A stretch of DNA of 50,860 nucleotides, from NCBI RefSeq assembly GCF_029953285.1, contig NZ_JASAOI010000089.1:1-50860 (forward strand), written 5' to 3'. The notes beneath the pieces are model-generated. The model ran no database searches, had not been told where the DNA came from, and saw only the letters and a program-made list of their open reading frames with translations. The stretch is from Yinghuangia seranimata. Its GTDB lineage: Bacteria; Actinomycetota; Actinomycetes; Streptomycetales; Streptomycetaceae. Both the position numbers and the translations under genes were made by a program. The number at the start of each line of letters is the position of its first letter. Position 1 is the stretch's first letter. This document shows positions 1 to 8,611 of this stretch, one piece after another.

Positions 1-199
1 GGGCCGCGCCGCACCCCGAAAACCCGCCGCCCAGTCCCCGACCCACCACGTAGCCCCCAGAACAACGTTGGCGCGGCGCGGCCCGACAACACCCGCGCAC
101 CGCATGTGCAGGCCTGCACCGCCCACGGAGGTAGGGGATTGCGCGCCAACCAAAGGCGGCGCGCTGGAACAAACCCCGCCTGCCGGCGATGGAGCCTTG

Positions 200-239
200 G
201 TGTTTGTGCGCGCCGAGCAAGCTCGGTGCGCACAAACAC
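200..239. terminator. Strong 19-bp-arm hairpin, possible terminator
   Basis: An inverted repeat with 19-nt arms: GTGTTTGTGCGC pairs with GCGCACAAACAC and CCGAGC with GCTCGG, with one G-T wobble between the blocks and an AA centre. No T-run follows. Actinomycete terminators often lack one, so it may end transcripts coming from outside the window or from the minus-strand genes to its right. A REP-like palindrome is the alternative. Confidence 0.45.
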
Positions 240-292
240 GAACCCCGCCGCCTAGCCACTGGCCCGAACCCAGCGGCACAGGAACGAGCGTT

Positions 293-340
293 GGGGGGCG
301 GGGGGCCACCGCCCCCCCCCCCCCAACCGGGGGAGGGGGG
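293..340. repeat. Homopolymer G and C tracts
   Basis: Runs of six G (293-298 and 300-305), thirteen C (312-324) and further G runs (329-333, 335-340) lie within about 50 bases. Such tracts are slippage-prone in the cell and error-prone in sequencing, so lengths here may be unreliable. Confidence 0.6.
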
Positions 341-385
341 ACACGCCCACCTCGGTGGCGTTACAGGTCAGACCGATCTCCGCTG

Positions 386-556
386 CTACGCGCTGAAGGC
401 CGCGTCCGGCAGGTCGAACTCGCCGGCCTTCGCGCCGGCCAGGAACACCGTCCACTCGTCACGCGTGAACTGCATGACGGCGCCGGTCTTCGTGTCCTTC
501 AGGCCGACCGTGCCGGGGATGTTCGTCGCGACTTCGACGCACCCCTCGGTGCACAC
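386..556 (-). CDS. Short DUF397-domain protein, likely truncated
   Basis: The 56-residue product from the GTG at 556 matches the second half of DUF397 proteins: a CVEVA strand, then LKDTKTG, then FTRDEWTVFLAGAKAGEFD. The usual N-terminal W-x-K-S-S motif that precedes the CVEVA strand is missing, and no ribosome-binding site or in-frame extension supplies it. Full DUF397 proteins such as those at 2777-2998 and 48928-49155 are 73-75 residues and sit directly behind an XRE regulator; this copy has none upstream. It therefore looks like the surviving 3' half of a decayed locus, together with the remnant at 583-780. It could still be expressed as a mini-protein. Confidence 0.55.
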   Translation of the reverse strand: MCTEGCVEVATNIPGTVGLKDTKTGAVMQFTRDEWTVFLAGAKAGEFDLPDAAFSA

Positions 557-582
557 GCGGCCGTAACGGGTCGATGAGCGGT

Positions 583-780
583 CTCCTCGTCGGACCCGGA
601 GCTGCGTATGGGCTCGGGCACCGTCCGTTCGTATGTCCCGCGCAGCCACGCCACGGCGTCCTCCGGCGTGGTCGAGTGCGCGCGGATCAGCCTGCGCGGT
701 TTGTCGAGCCACTCGGCTACGACGAACGGCGGGACCTCGCTGCCCGTACTCCGCCGCTCCGCGTCGACAACGGTGCGGCA
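583..780 (-). pseudogene. Remnant of a short hypothetical protein gene
   Basis: In a minus-strand frame different from the DUF397 frame, the DNA reads as a well-behaved protein stretch of about 66 residues containing VVDAERR, EVPPFVVAEWLDKPRR, LIRAHSTTPEDAVAWL and a following TYERTVPEP. From memory this resembles short hypothetical proteins that often sit beside XRE/DUF397 loci in Streptomyces. The frame has no ATG or GTG before this segment (an in-frame stop lies at 847-849), and downstream it runs out of protein-like sequence into the DUF397 gene in the wrong frame. I call it a gene fragment. Indels in the nearby G/C tracts, real or artefactual, could be the cause. Confidence 0.45.
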
Positions 781-1039
781 TCGCGGAGATGCGACCCGCT
801 TGCCCGAACTTGCCGTCTGCCGGGCTGGCTGTGTGACCAGGATGGCTCAGGTGGCGCGGAAACGCCGAGGGGTGCGGGCGCGGGGGGGGGGCGGGCCCCC
901 CCGCGGGGCGTGGTGCGGGCGCGGGGGGCCCGGAGGCCGCTGGGGGCGCGGAACCGCCGGGGGGGCCGGCGGCTTGGGGCGTCCGGACCCCTCGGCGGTC
1001 CTTCGTCGGTGCGCGGCGGCCCGTGGCTGTGCGCCGGGG
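781..1039. other. GC-extreme non-coding stretch
   Basis: No supported gene. Sequence is extremely GC-rich with a ten-G run at 882-891 followed by a long C run, and simple GGCGGGC-type repeats continue to about 1090. The open frames across it are compositional artefacts. Confidence 0.45.
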
Positions 1040-1177
1040 TCATGCGGCGCGGCGGGCGGTGCGGCGGGCCCGGCGGGCGGCGCGGCGGGTGCGGAGAGCC
1101 GATCGGACCATCCGCTCGTGCGCGGCGACCTCGTGCATCTCGTGGGCCCGGGTCTGGAAGAGCTGGTACTCGATCAT
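1040..1177 (-). CDS. Small basic-tailed protein, 45 aa
   Basis: A short ORF starting MIEYQLFQTRAHEMHEVAAH from the ATG at 1177, with a clear AAGGGGAG ribosome-binding sequence a few bases upstream; that site decides the start. The first 27 residues look like an amphipathic helix similar to small Streptomyces proteins of the form M-x-x-EYxLxQxRxxELxxxA (from memory). The last 20 residues are almost only Arg and Ala (RRAARRARRTARRAA), encoded by repetitive GGCGGGC DNA, so the C-terminus may bind nucleic acid or may simply be repeat expansion. Function unknown. Confidence 0.6.
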   Translation of the reverse strand: MIEYQLFQTRAHEMHEVAAHERMVRSALRTRRAARRARRTARRAA

Positions 1178-1405
1178 GGTGACTCCCCTTGGGTCCTGCC
1201 CCTCGGCGGGCTTTCCGCTCCGGGCCCCCGGTGTCTTCCGGGGCATGACTCAAGATTCGTCTCCCAGTGAGGTGTCGGGCATCGGGCGGTTGCCCGATCT
1301 TGGACGGGCAGCTCGGCCGGGTGCCGGGCTGAGGTCCCTTGGGCCGCCCCTAAGGTGCCTGAGGCATGCCCTAAGGCATCCGCATGACCGGGACCTCGGA
1401 GCAGG

Positions 1406-1591
1406 TCAGCCGCGCCCTGGTGCGCGTAGGGCCAGCACGACGCCCGGCACGATCGCCACCAGGGACACGGCCGCCATTTCGCCGGTCGGGTTGGCGAAGA
1501 ACAGGCCGACGCCGAGCAGGATGAACACCAGGCCGCACACGGACGCGATCAGCTTCCGGTTGGTGCCGGCGTCCTCGATGCGCTTGGGCAC
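1406..1591 (-). CDS. Small two-helix membrane protein
   Basis: A 61-residue protein from a GTG at 1591, with GGGGGAAG just upstream as ribosome-binding site. After a short basic N-terminus (MPKRIEDAGTNRK) come two hydrophobic segments, about residues 14-33 (LIASVCGLVFILLGVGLFF) and 39-56 (MAAVSLVAIVPGVVLAL), joined by a short NPTGE turn, and a basic tail APGRG. This predicts a helical hairpin in the membrane with both ends inside. No family recognised beyond small actinobacterial membrane proteins. It is transcribed separately from its neighbours. Confidence 0.6.
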   Translation of the reverse strand: MPKRIEDAGTNRKLIASVCGLVFILLGVGLFFANPTGEMAAVSLVAIVPGVVLALRAPGRG

Positions 1592-1901
1592 GACTTCCCC
1601 CGTTTCGGACAGACGGAGCCGGCCGGACCACGCGCTGCGCGTGCCGGAGACGGCTCGGGTGCGCGGAGGCTACTGATCATCGCCGCAGGCGGGAAGGGCG
1701 ATCGCCGACGAGTCGGTGCATCGCGGATGTATGGGAGCCAACGCGACACGTGCCCACCTGCGGTGTACACGCGGCGGCGAAATCTGTACGAGCTGATCTG
1801 CCGTGTCGACCCAACGAGTTCGACGTTTCACAGCGTGTTCGAGCGACTACTCGATCTAGCCTGGGCTCGGCCGGAAATCGACCCTGGGGGTGTGAACGCG
1901 C
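1592..1901. other. Intergenic region upstream of XRE gene
   Basis: 310 bases between the divergent small membrane protein and the XRE regulator, holding promoters for both. I see short palindromes (for example GGCGATCGCC around 1697-1706) and a lower-GC segment near 1770-1870, but no motif I can assign with confidence. Confidence 0.4.
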
Positions 1902-2780
1902 ATGAGTGCCACGGGAGCAGGAGACGCCGGACAGGACGGGCACGAGGGAGTCGCCCGGCGGCGACGGCCGCGCCGGGAGAACGAGAACCCGCCGATCTGG
2001 ATCGGGTACGGCCGGATCGTGAAGCAGTTCCGCGAACGCCTGGGCATCACGCGGCAGGAGTTGGGCGACGCGGTGGGCTACTCGAAGGACCAGGTCGCGT
2101 CGATCGAGCTGGGCAGGCGGCCGGCCAAGGAGGCGTTCACGACCGCGGCCGAACGGGTCCTGGGAACCCAGGGCGCGCTGGCGGCCCTGCAGGACGAGGT
2201 CGACCTGGCCAAACTCCCGATCTTCTTCCAGGACTTCGCGCAGCTCGAGGCGGACGCGGTCAGTCGGTTCTCGTACGACCCGTTGTTGGTCCCCGGGCTG
2301 CTTCAGACCGAGGCCTACGCGAGGGCGGTCTTCGAGGGCCAGTGCCCGCCGATGAGTGCGGATGAGGTCGAGCAGAACGTTGAAGCGCGGCTGGCGCGGC
2401 AACGACTGCTTGGCCGCGAACCGCTGATCGAGCTCTCCTTCATCATCGGAGACACTGCTCTGCTGAACGTGATCGGGGGCGACGCGGCAATGGCGGAACA
2501 GCGCCGCCGACTTGTCGACGTGGTGCAGCAACGCAACATGGAGATTCAGGTGATGCGGCAGACGAACTGCTTTCATCCAGGCCTCAACGGCCCGTTCGTG
2601 CTGTTGGAGACCGACGGCAACCGGCGCTTCGGCTACATCGAGTCGCAAGGCCTCGGGCGCGTGGCCAGCGGCGTCCGAACCGTTGGCACGCTCGCGCTGC
2701 GCTATGGCAAGCTGCGGTCGCACGCACTCAACTGCGAAGAGTCCGCGCTGTTCATCCGGCGGCTGTTGGGAGAGCGATGA
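1902..2780 (+). CDS. XRE-family regulator with DUF5753 domain
   Basis: A 292-residue DNA-binding protein. After a basic N-terminal tail, residues about 35-85 form a helix-turn-helix of the XRE class (IVKQFRERLGITRQELGDAV followed by SKDQVASIELGRR). Residues about 105-285 match DUF5753, marked by DPLLVPGLLQTEAYARAV, VEARLARQ and a late FGYIESQG. Such proteins (WhiJ/AbaA-type loci in Streptomyces) are paired with a DUF397 partner and influence development or antibiotic production. Its stop overlaps the start of the DUF397 gene by ATGA, so the two are co-translated. A second such pair lies at 48928-50009. Confidence 0.9.
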   Translation: MSATGAGDAGQDGHEGVARRRRPRRENENPPIWIGYGRIVKQFRERLGITRQELGDAVGYSKDQVASIELGRRPAKEAFTTAAERVLGTQGALAALQDEVDLAKLPIFFQDFAQLEADAVSRFSYDPLLVPGLLQTEAYARAVFEGQCPPMSADEVEQNVEARLARQRLLGREPLIELSFIIGDTALLNVIGGDAAMAEQRRRLVDVVQQRNMEIQVMRQTNCFHPGLNGPFVLLETDGNRRFGYIESQGLGRVASGVRTVGTLALRYGKLRSHALNCEESALFIRRLLGER

Positions 2781-2998
2781 ACCGAGTCAGGCAGACCCAT
2801 GACGCGGCAGCTCTGGTCTGGCGCAAGAGCAGCCACAGCGGGTCCGACGGCGGCGACTGTGTTGAAGTCGCCACCGCCGCACGTGCGTTCCGCGTCCGCG
2901 ACTCGAAGCGGTCCGGGAGCGACACCCTGGCCTTCACGCATGAAGGCTGGGGTGCGCTCCTCGGCGCTCTCGGAAGCCGGGGCCGTCAGGCGTCGTAG
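2777..2998 (+). CDS. DUF397-domain protein
   Basis: A 73-residue protein with the complete DUF397 signature: VWRKSSHSGSDGGDCVEVA near residues 14-32, then RVRDSK and FTHEGWGALLGAL. It starts inside the last codon of the XRE gene (ATGA overlap) and is its expected partner. DUF397 proteins are thought to modulate the cognate XRE regulator, possibly toxin-antitoxin-like, but this is not settled. The 3' end overlaps the convergent small secreted protein gene by 13 bases. Confidence 0.88.
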   Translation: MNRVRQTHDAAALVWRKSSHSGSDGGDCVEVATAARAFRVRDSKRSGSDTLAFTHEGWGALLGALGSRGRQAS

Positions 2999-3222
2999 TT
3001 GATGTACAGCGCGTAGCCCGCGTCGTAGCCCGTCCATTTGCAGTTGTAGCTGGTCGCGCTCGTGTAGTGGACGTACATCTGCCCGACGCTCGCGCATTCG
3101 CTGTACGTCCGGTAGTACGCCACGGGTGACGCCGAAGCGGCGCCGGCCGTGGCGACGACGATGCCGGTCGCCGCCGCCGCGGCGAGGCCCGCGCTCGCGA
3201 TGCGCCGCGTGAACTTGGCCAT
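2986..3222 (-). CDS. Small secreted Tyr-rich protein
   Basis: A 78-residue precursor with a textbook Sec signal peptide: MAKFTRR basic start, a hydrophobic Ala/Gly/Val core and an AGAASAS cleavage region near residue 31. AAGGAG precedes the ATG by six bases. The mature peptide of about 47 residues is rich in Tyr (nine) and contains two Cys (in SECAS and YNCKW) that could form one disulphide. Small exported proteins with YRxY..EC..G.....W.C patterns are frequent in Streptomyces and have no known role. The gene converges on DUF397 and ends inside its tail. Confidence 0.75.
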   Translation of the reverse strand: MAKFTRRIASAGLAAAAATGIVVATAGAASASPVAYYRTYSECASVGQMYVHYTSATSYNCKWTGYDAGYALYINYDA

Positions 3223-3352
3223 GAAAACTCCTTGGTCCGGGATCCGGGGGGTGAGAGCTCATGATCAGCGCTGGGTTGCACGAAGGGTGAGGTCGCTGTG
3301 CGCGGTGAGCCCCACACTGTGCCGGGGGCAACCCGGGTCGGGCGCCAACCAC

Positions 3353-3358
3353 TAAGGT
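3353..3358 (+). promoter_or_regulatory. -10-like hexamer of a leaderless gene
   Basis: TAAGGT lies six bases before the ATG at 3365. That distance puts the transcription start at the ATG itself, and no ribosome-binding sequence is present. Confidence 0.45.
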
Positions 3359-3364
3359 CGGCGG

Positions 3365-3913
3365 ATGCGCGACGAGGTGAGCCCCGCGACGTACGAACCC
3401 CCGAAGCACCCGCGCCTGTTGACGGCACTGTGCATCGGGCTCGGCCTGCTTCTCGCGGTCGAACTGCCCGTCTGGCTATGGCACTTCATGACGGTCGTCC
3501 CGGATCACGAGGGACTGAACAGCAACACCTACTCCGACCCGCTGACCGGCCCGTTCCTCGGGCCGAGCCGGGTCGACGGCTACGGTGTCGCGTCGGACGG
3601 CCGGGACCTTTCGGCCGACATCGCGGTCGTCATGGCGGGCGCGGACTTCTGCGCGATCTTCGGGTTGGTCGTGCGCAGTGTGGCCTTGCGGTCCAGGGCC
3701 TTTACCTTTACCGCCGTTGCCCACAGTGCGCTGGCGGCCTGGTGCCTGGCCCTGTTCGCGGCCGGGTACACCGGATTCGCCGTGGCGGGCGGGTGGTTCG
3801 CGCTGATCACGGGCTACTGCGCGCTGATCCGGCGAGTCGCACCGGTTCAGCGCGCAGGGCCGCCGCGCCGGGGCGCGGGCCGCGGGTCGTCCGCGGCTAA
3901 CGCACCACGATGA
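3365..3913 (+). CDS. Four-helix membrane protein, unknown function
   Basis: A 182-residue protein with four hydrophobic segments: about residues 20-40 ([20 protein letters not shown]), 85-108 ([18 protein letters not shown]), 113-133 and 136-155. Between the first and second is a 45-residue loop containing [19 protein letters not shown], probably outside the membrane. The tail is basic. No family recognised. The start is the ATG placed six bases after a -10-like TAAGGT. Its 3' end overlaps fbiB (convergent) by 17 bases. Confidence 0.65.
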   Translation: MRDEVSPATYEPPKHPRLLTALCIGLGLLLAVELPVWLWHFMTVVPDHEGLNSNTYSDPLTGPFLGPSRVDGYGVASDGRDLSADIAVVMAGADFCAIFGLVVRSVALRSRAFTFTAVAHSALAAWCLALFAAGYTGFAVAGGWFALITGYCALIRRVAPVQRAGPPRRGAGRGSSAANAPR

Positions 3914-5225
3914 CGTCGTTCGCCGACCGCGCGGGCCGCTCCCGCGGCGGCTCGGCCGGGTGACCGACCGCGATGGCGCCCATCGGGTCCCAGCCGGACG
4001 GGAGTTCGAGCACGTCCCGCACCACGTCGCGGCAGAACATGGTCGACGACACCCACGCCGAACCGAGGCCCTCCGCCGTCAACGCGATCAGGAGGTTCTC
4101 GACCGCCGCGCCCGCCGACACGACGAACATCTCGCGTTCGGCGGCCGAGCGGACCGGGTCGGGATAGGTGTGCGCCCCGTCGGTGACGAGGCACGGGACG
4201 ACCAGGTACGGCGCGTTGCGCAGCAGGTCGCCCCGGGAGACCCGCCGGGCCACCGCCTCGTCGGAGAGGCCGTCGGCCCGCAGGTCGCGGATCCACGCGT
4301 CGCGCATCGCGTCCAGCAACGCGACCCGTGCGGAAGGCGATTCGAGGAGGACGAAGCGCCACGGCACCGTGTGGTGCGGTGCCGGGGCCGTGACCGCGGC
4401 GTCGACCGCGCGGCGGACGGCGTCGCCGTCGACCGGCTCGTCGGTGAAGGCGCGGATGGTGCGCCGCGCGGTAACGGCCCGGCGGGCGCCCTCGGCGAGC
4501 GCGTCGTCGGTGCCGAGCCGGAACATGTCGTCGGCCGAACTCCGCACGACGGCCCGGATCCCGGCACCGTCCTCCTCGGTCACCAGGTGGCCGAGCCCGC
4601 GCACGACGGCGACCGGCACGGCTCCCGACTTGCCCTTGACCAGCTCGGCGGCCGACGCCAGTTCGTCGACGACGGCGGTCACCGTGACGGCGAGTTCGTT
4701 GCCGTGCGTGTCGGTGCGCCCGCGGTGGTCGTCGAGCGCGTCCAGGCCCGCCACGCCGATCGCGACGTCGGTCAGCCCGGTGCGCCACGGCCGCCCGAAC
4801 GTGTCGCTGACCACGACGCCGACCCGCCGCCCGGTGCGGGCGAGCAGCCCGGCGCGGAGCGCACGCGCGGACGCGTCGGAGTCCTCGGGGAGGAGCAGCA
4901 GCGTCCCGGGCTCGGTGTTCGAGGCGTCGACGCCGGCCGCCGCCATCACGAATCCGTGCCGGGTCTCCACGATCCGGGTGTTGCCGCGCCGCGCGACGAC
5001 GCGCACGGCCTCGGAGTCGATGACCTTCTCGCGGTCGACGCCGCGCAGAAGGCGGCCCTCCGCCTTGCTGACGATCTTGGACGTGACGACCAGCACGTCG
5101 CCGTCGGCGAGGCCCACGCCGGAGGCCGCCGCGGCGTCCGCGACCAGCGCCGCGAGGTCGTCGCCGTCCCGCACCTCGGGGATGCCCGGCAGGCCGACGA
5201 CCTCGTAGCCGCTCGGCGGCGTCAC
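3897..5225 (-). CDS. fbiB: Coenzyme F420:L-glutamate ligase / FMN oxidoreductase
   Basis: A 442-residue two-domain protein. Residues 1-245 match CofE, the GTP-dependent F420-0:gamma-glutamyl ligase ([53 protein letters not shown]). Residues about 255-442 are a nitroreductase-fold FMN domain ([13 protein letters not shown], then a late EGLGSAWVS), as in actinobacterial FbiB. It adds the poly-glutamate tail to F420; in mycobacteria the C-terminal domain reduces dehydro-F420-0. The start is a GTG whose GTGA overlaps the fbiA stop, so the pair is translationally coupled. The open frame continues much further upstream, but only this segment is the gene. Confidence 0.95.
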   Translation of the reverse strand: MTPPSGYEVVGLPGIPEVRDGDDLAALVADAAAASGVGLADGDVLVVTSKIVSKAEGRLLRGVDREKVIDSEAVRVVARRGNTRIVETRHGFVMAAAGVDASNTEPGTLLLLPEDSDASARALRAGLLARTGRRVGVVVSDTFGRPWRTGLTDVAIGVAGLDALDDHRGRTDTHGNELAVTVTAVVDELASAAELVKGKSGAVPVAVVRGLGHLVTEEDGAGIRAVVRSSADDMFRLGTDDALAEGARRAVTARRTIRAFTDEPVDGDAVRRAVDAAVTAPAPHHTVPWRFVLLESPSARVALLDAMRDAWIRDLRADGLSDEAVARRVSRGDLLRNAPYLVVPCLVTDGAHTYPDPVRSAAEREMFVVSAGAAVENLLIALTAEGLGSAWVSSTMFCRDVVRDVLELPSGWDPMGAIAVGHPAEPPRERPARSANDVIVVR

Positions 5226-6214
5226 GCGCCGGCCTCCGACGGGCCCGCGTCCACGCGCACCTCGGCGGCCAGGTCGAGCGCGGCCCGGGCCATCGCCGCC
5301 GTCGCCTCGACGTCCGTCATCATCAGCGGCACCGCGCGGCACGGGATCCCGGCCGCTTCGACGTCGGCGACCGCCGCCGCGTCGGTGCTGTCCACCAGCC
5401 AGCCGTCGAGCAGCCCGGGCCCGTAGTGCTTGGCGACCGCCGCGGCCGACGTCTCCACGCCGACCGCCTCCAGCACCTTGTCCGCCATGCCGCGCACCGG
5501 TGCGCCGCCGACGATCGGCGACAGGCCGACGACCGGCGCGGCCGCCTCGACCAGCGCGTCCCGGATCCCGGGGACACCCAGGATCGTGCCGACCGACACG
5601 ACCGGGTTGGACGGCGGGAGCAGGATCACGTCCGCCGCGGCGATGGCCGCCAGCACGCCGGGGGCCGGCTTGGCCTCCTCGATCCCGACCGCGACGATCG
5701 CGTGGGCGGTCGGCTCGGCGCGCAGCTTGACCCAGTACTCCTGGAAGTGGATCGCCTTGCGGGTCTCCGGGCGGTCGGGGTCGTCGACGACGACGTGTGT
5801 CTCGACCCGGTCGTCGGACATGGGGATCAGCCGCACCCCCGGGTTCCACCGCGCGCACAGCGCCTCGGTGACCGCGCTCAGCGGGTAGCCGGCGCCCATC
5901 ATCTGGGTGCGCACGATGTGCGTCGCGTAGTCGCGGTCGCCCAGCCCGAACCAGGTCGGCTCGACGCCGTACGCGCGCATCTCCTCGCGGATGCTCCACG
6001 TCTCGTCGCGACGGCCCCAGCCCTGCTCCTCGTTGATGCCCTCGCCCAGCGTGTACATCACGGTGTCGAGGTCCGGGCACACCTTCAGCCCGAACAGGTG
6101 GATGTCGTCGCCGGTGTTGCCGACGACAGTGATGTCCGCCTGGGGTTCCGCTGCCTTGAGGCCCCGCAGGAACCGTGCTCCGCCGATCCCGCCGGCCAGT
6201 ACCACGATGCGCAT
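5222..6214 (-). CDS. fbiA: F420 biosynthesis 2-phospholactate/PEP transferase
   Basis: A 330-residue CofD/FbiA protein that joins the guanylyl-activated phosphoenolpyruvate/lactate moiety to Fo, giving (dehydro-)F420-0. Diagnostic stretches: N-terminal [62 protein letters not shown] and [20 protein letters not shown] place the start at the ATG at 6214, which begins the conserved N-terminus; upstream codons are not protein-like. No ribosome-binding site is present and GAGACT lies seven bases before the ATG, so the mRNA may be leaderless. It is the first gene of an operon with fbiB. Confidence 0.95.
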   Translation of the reverse strand: MRIVVLAGGIGGARFLRGLKAAEPQADITVVGNTGDDIHLFGLKVCPDLDTVMYTLGEGINEEQGWGRRDETWSIREEMRAYGVEPTWFGLGDRDYATHIVRTQMMGAGYPLSAVTEALCARWNPGVRLIPMSDDRVETHVVVDDPDRPETRKAIHFQEYWVKLRAEPTAHAIVAVGIEEAKPAPGVLAAIAAADVILLPPSNPVVSVGTILGVPGIRDALVEAAAPVVGLSPIVGGAPVRGMADKVLEAVGVETSAAAVAKHYGPGLLDGWLVDSTDAAAVADVEAAGIPCRAVPLMMTDVEATAAMARAALDLAAEVRVDAGPSEAGA

Positions 6215-6303
6215 ACCGACCAGTCTCGCAGGCCGGGCGCACGACCTCCCGCAGCGGGGCGACACCCGCGCCGATCACCCCGCACGACGCGCGCGGGCCA
6301 CCC

Positions 6304-6320
6304 CTTACGAAAGCCTGACG
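6304..6320 (+). promoter_or_regulatory. Direct-repeat operator, site A
   Basis: CTTACGAAAGCCTGACG: half-sites CTTACG and CTGACG start 11 bp apart, the spacing used by OmpR/PhoB-family regulators. The first base lies 55 bp upstream of the epimerase -10 hexamer (6359). Related sites occur at 9408-9424, 9459-9475 and 13341-13357; I infer binding by the response regulator encoded at 8608-9357. Confidence 0.55.
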
Positions 6321-6358
6321 TCCGGTCATGCCGCCGCCCCGGCAGGGCCCGCCGGGCC

Positions 6359-6364
6359 TAGCGT
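6359..6364 (+). promoter_or_regulatory. -10-like hexamer of epimerase
   Basis: TAGCGT followed by seven bases and the ATG at 6372, implying a leaderless transcript. The same CCTAGCGT-N7-ATG arrangement precedes the glycosyltransferase at 9523. Confidence 0.5.
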
Positions 6365-6371
6365 CGACGGC

Positions 6372-7406
6372 ATGAGGATCCTCGTCACCGGCGGAGCCGG
6401 GTTCATCGGATCGCATGTCACCGAGGCGCTGCTCGCCGCCGGGCACGAGGTGCGGGTGCTGGACGCGCTGCTGCCCGCCGTGCACCGCGCGGCCCCCGCG
6501 CTGCCGGGCGACGCCGAGTTCCGGCGGGGCGACGTCCGCGACCCGGACACCGTCGCCGCGGCCCTGCGCGGGGTCGACGCCGTCAGCCACCAGGCGGCGA
6601 TGGTCGGCCTCGGCCTCGACCTCGACGACGCCCCCGACTACGTGGGCTGCAACGACCTCGGCACCGCCGTCCTGCTCGCCGCCATGGCCCGCGCGGGCGT
6701 CGCGCGCCTGGTGCTCGCGGGGTCGATGGTCGTCTACGGCGAGGGCCGCTACGAGTGCGGCGAGCACGGCGCCGTCGTGCCGGGCCCGCGCCCCGCCGCC
6801 GACCTCGAACGCGGGCGCTTCGAACCGCGCTGCCCGGCGTGCGGCGGCGAGCTCGCGCCGGGCCGGGTCGCCGAGGAGGCCGCACCGGACCCGCGCAACG
6901 TCTACGCCGCCACCAAGCTCGCCCAGGAGCACCTCGCCGCCGCCTGGGCCCGTACCGTCGGCGGCACCGCCACCTCGCTGCGCTACCACAACGTGTACGG
7001 GCCGAGGATGCCTCGCGACACGCCCTATGCCGGGGTCGCGTCCATCTTCCGCTCCGCGCTCGCCGCCGGGACCGCCCCGCGCGTGTTCGAAGACGGAGGC
7101 CAACGCCGCGACTTCATCCACGTCGGGGATGTCGCCCGCGCCAACGTGGCCGCGCTCGGCCGTGAGGACGTCGGGCTGCGCACCTACAACGTCGGGACCG
7201 GCAACCCGCGCACGGTCGGCCAGATGGCGGACGCGCTGGCCGCCGCGCACGGCGGCCCCGAGCCCATGGTGACGGGACAGTTCCGGCTCGGAGACGTCCG
7301 GCACATCACGGCGTCCCCGGCCCGGCTGGAACGCGAGCTGGGCTGGCGGGCGGAAGTGGACTTCGAGGACGGTATGCGGGAGTTCGCGGCAGCCGGGATG
7401 CGGTGA
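6372..7406 (+). CDS. NAD-dependent sugar epimerase/dehydratase with Zn-like insertion
   Basis: A 344-residue extended SDR. Residues 7-13 carry the GGAGFIG dinucleotide-binding motif; S118 (AGSMVVYG) and Y178/K182 (NVYAATK) form the catalytic triad; [11 protein letters not shown] and [12 protein letters not shown] are typical of UDP/dTDP-sugar epimerases. An insertion at residues 126-170 has C129, H132, C154 and C157 (CGEH and CPAC), which could bind a metal; similar Cys-containing insertions occur in proteins annotated as dTDP-L-rhamnose 4-epimerase in actinomycetes. Substrate not provable here. It stands next to a glycosyltransferase block and is preceded by operator site A and a leaderless-type promoter. 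Confidence 0.85.
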   Translation: MRILVTGGAGFIGSHVTEALLAAGHEVRVLDALLPAVHRAAPALPGDAEFRRGDVRDPDTVAAALRGVDAVSHQAAMVGLGLDLDDAPDYVGCNDLGTAVLLAAMARAGVARLVLAGSMVVYGEGRYECGEHGAVVPGPRPAADLERGRFEPRCPACGGELAPGRVAEEAAPDPRNVYAATKLAQEHLAAAWARTVGGTATSLRYHNVYGPRMPRDTPYAGVASIFRSALAAGTAPRVFEDGGQRRDFIHVGDVARANVAALGREDVGLRTYNVGTGNPRTVGQMADALAAAHGGPEPMVTGQFRLGDVRHITASPARLERELGWRAEVDFEDGMREFAAAGMR

Positions 7407-7419
7407 CCGGAACGCCGAA

Positions 7420-7447
7420 GGCGGCCGGTCAGCGCATCCTGGCCGCC
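7420..7447. terminator. Convergent hairpin between epimerase and kinase
   Basis: GGCGGCC (7420-7426) and GGCCGCC (7441-7447) form an inverted repeat between two converging genes, a likely two-way terminator without T-run. Confidence 0.4.
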
Positions 7448-8611
7448 CTAGGCGAGGGCCCCTACATGAGGGCCCTGCACCGGCAGCCGCACCTCGAACC
7501 GGCAGCCGCCGGTGACGTTGACGACGCCCACCGACCCCCGGTGCGCCTCCACGATGCCGCGGACGATCGCCAGGCCGAGCCCCGCGCCGCCGTCGGGACC
7601 GGGGGTGCGGGCGTGCGAGCCGCGCCAGCCGGTGTCGAAGACGCGGTGCAGGTCGTCCTCGGGGATGCCGCCGCACGCGTCCGTCACCGTCACGACGACC
7701 GCGTCCGGCGCACTCTCCACGCCGACCACCACCGCGCCGTCGGACGGCGTGTGCCGGATCGCGTTGACCAGCAGGTTCGTGAGCGCCCGGGACATCTCCT
7801 TGCTGTCCACGCGCACCGGCACGGGCTCGATCGCGCCGCCCTCGAGCCGCACCGACCGGGACCGGGCGAGGACTTCGGTGCCCGCGAGGGCGTCGCCGAC
7901 CAGGTCGTACAGCGAGACCCGCGACAACGACAGCTGCAGCGCGCCGGCCTGGATGCGGGACAGCTCGAACAGGTCGTCCACCATGCCGCTCAGCCGGTCC
8001 ACCTCGACCCGGATGCGCCGGTGGTAGCGCGCGGGATCGGCCGCGACGCCGTCCTCCAGCGACTCCGCCATCGCCCGCAGGCCCGCCAACGGCGTGCGCA
8101 GGTCGTGCGAGATCCACGCGATCAGCTCGCGCCGCGACTGCTCGACCGCCCGTTCCCGGGCCCGGGCCTCGGTCAGCCGGGCGCTTGTGCGCTCCAACTC
8201 GCTGCTCAAGTCAGCCAGTTCCGCTATCGACGAGGGGCGCGGAGGCTGGTACGCGGCAGGCTCGCCGTCGGAGGACGCCGAGCCGAGCCCGTGCGCGGCC
8301 CGCTGCAGCGCCCGCACGTCGGCGACGACCGGACGCCCCAGCACCGCCGCGACGCCGACCGCCAGCACCGCGGCGACCCCGCACACCACCATCATCACGG
8401 TCAGGTCGTGGGAGGACAGGAACATCGCCTGCGCGACCCCGACCGTTCCCGCCGCCATCGCCGCGACCGTCACCACGGAGACCGCGGCCAGCGCGACGGA
8501 CAGCGGCCGATGCCGCGCCAGCCGCAGGGCGCCCATGCCGACGACCGTCACCACCAGGCCGCACAGGCTCGCGATGAGGCAGACCAGCAGGAAGTCGTCG
8601 AGCGGCATCAC
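7448..8611 (-). CDS. Two-component sensor histidine kinase
   Basis: A 387-residue membrane kinase. Residues about 7-30, 37-60 and 70-93 are hydrophobic, with little extracellular sequence, so the signal may be sensed in the membrane. The H-box [10 protein letters not shown] puts the phosphorylated His at residue 169; the N-box is [11 protein letters not shown], the G1-like box DACGGIP and the G2 box GAGLGLAIV. Its GTG start overlaps the response-regulator stop (GTGA), so regulator and kinase form one operon in that order. It is embedded in the glycosyltransferase block it probably controls. Confidence 0.93.
   Translation of the reverse strand: MMPLDDFLLVCLIASLCGLVVTVVGMGALRLARHRPLSVALAAVSVVTVAAMAAGTVGVAQAMFLSSHDLTVMMVVCGVAAVLAVGVAAVLGRPVVADVRALQRAAHGLGSASSDGEPAAYQPPRPSSIAELADLSSELERTSARLTEARARERAVEQSRRELIAWISHDLRTPLAGLRAMAESLEDGVAADPARYHRRIRVEVDRLSGMVDDLFELSRIQAGALQLSLSRVSLYDLVGDALAGTEVLARSRSVRLEGGAIEPVPVRVDSKEMSRALTNLLVNAIRHTPSDGAVVVGVESAPDAVVVTVTDACGGIPEDDLHRVFDTGWRGSHARTPGPDGGAGLGLAIVRGIVEAHRGSVGVVNVTGGCRFEVRLPVQGPHVGALA

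Larger units (their letters stand above)
1..385. other. Gene-free GC-rich left edge
   Basis: I see no convincing gene in these 385 bases. The open frames here overlap on both strands, have no ribosome-binding site and encode Pro/Arg/Gly-rich noise. The stretch does hold one strong hairpin (200-239) and long G and C runs (293-340), listed separately. Confidence 0.5.

Noticed and set aside
3897-8117. A single minus-strand open frame of about 1400 codons
   Set aside because: Only the last 442 codons are a real protein (fbiB). The rest runs antisense or out of frame through fbiA, the epimerase and the kinase and is an effect of high GC.
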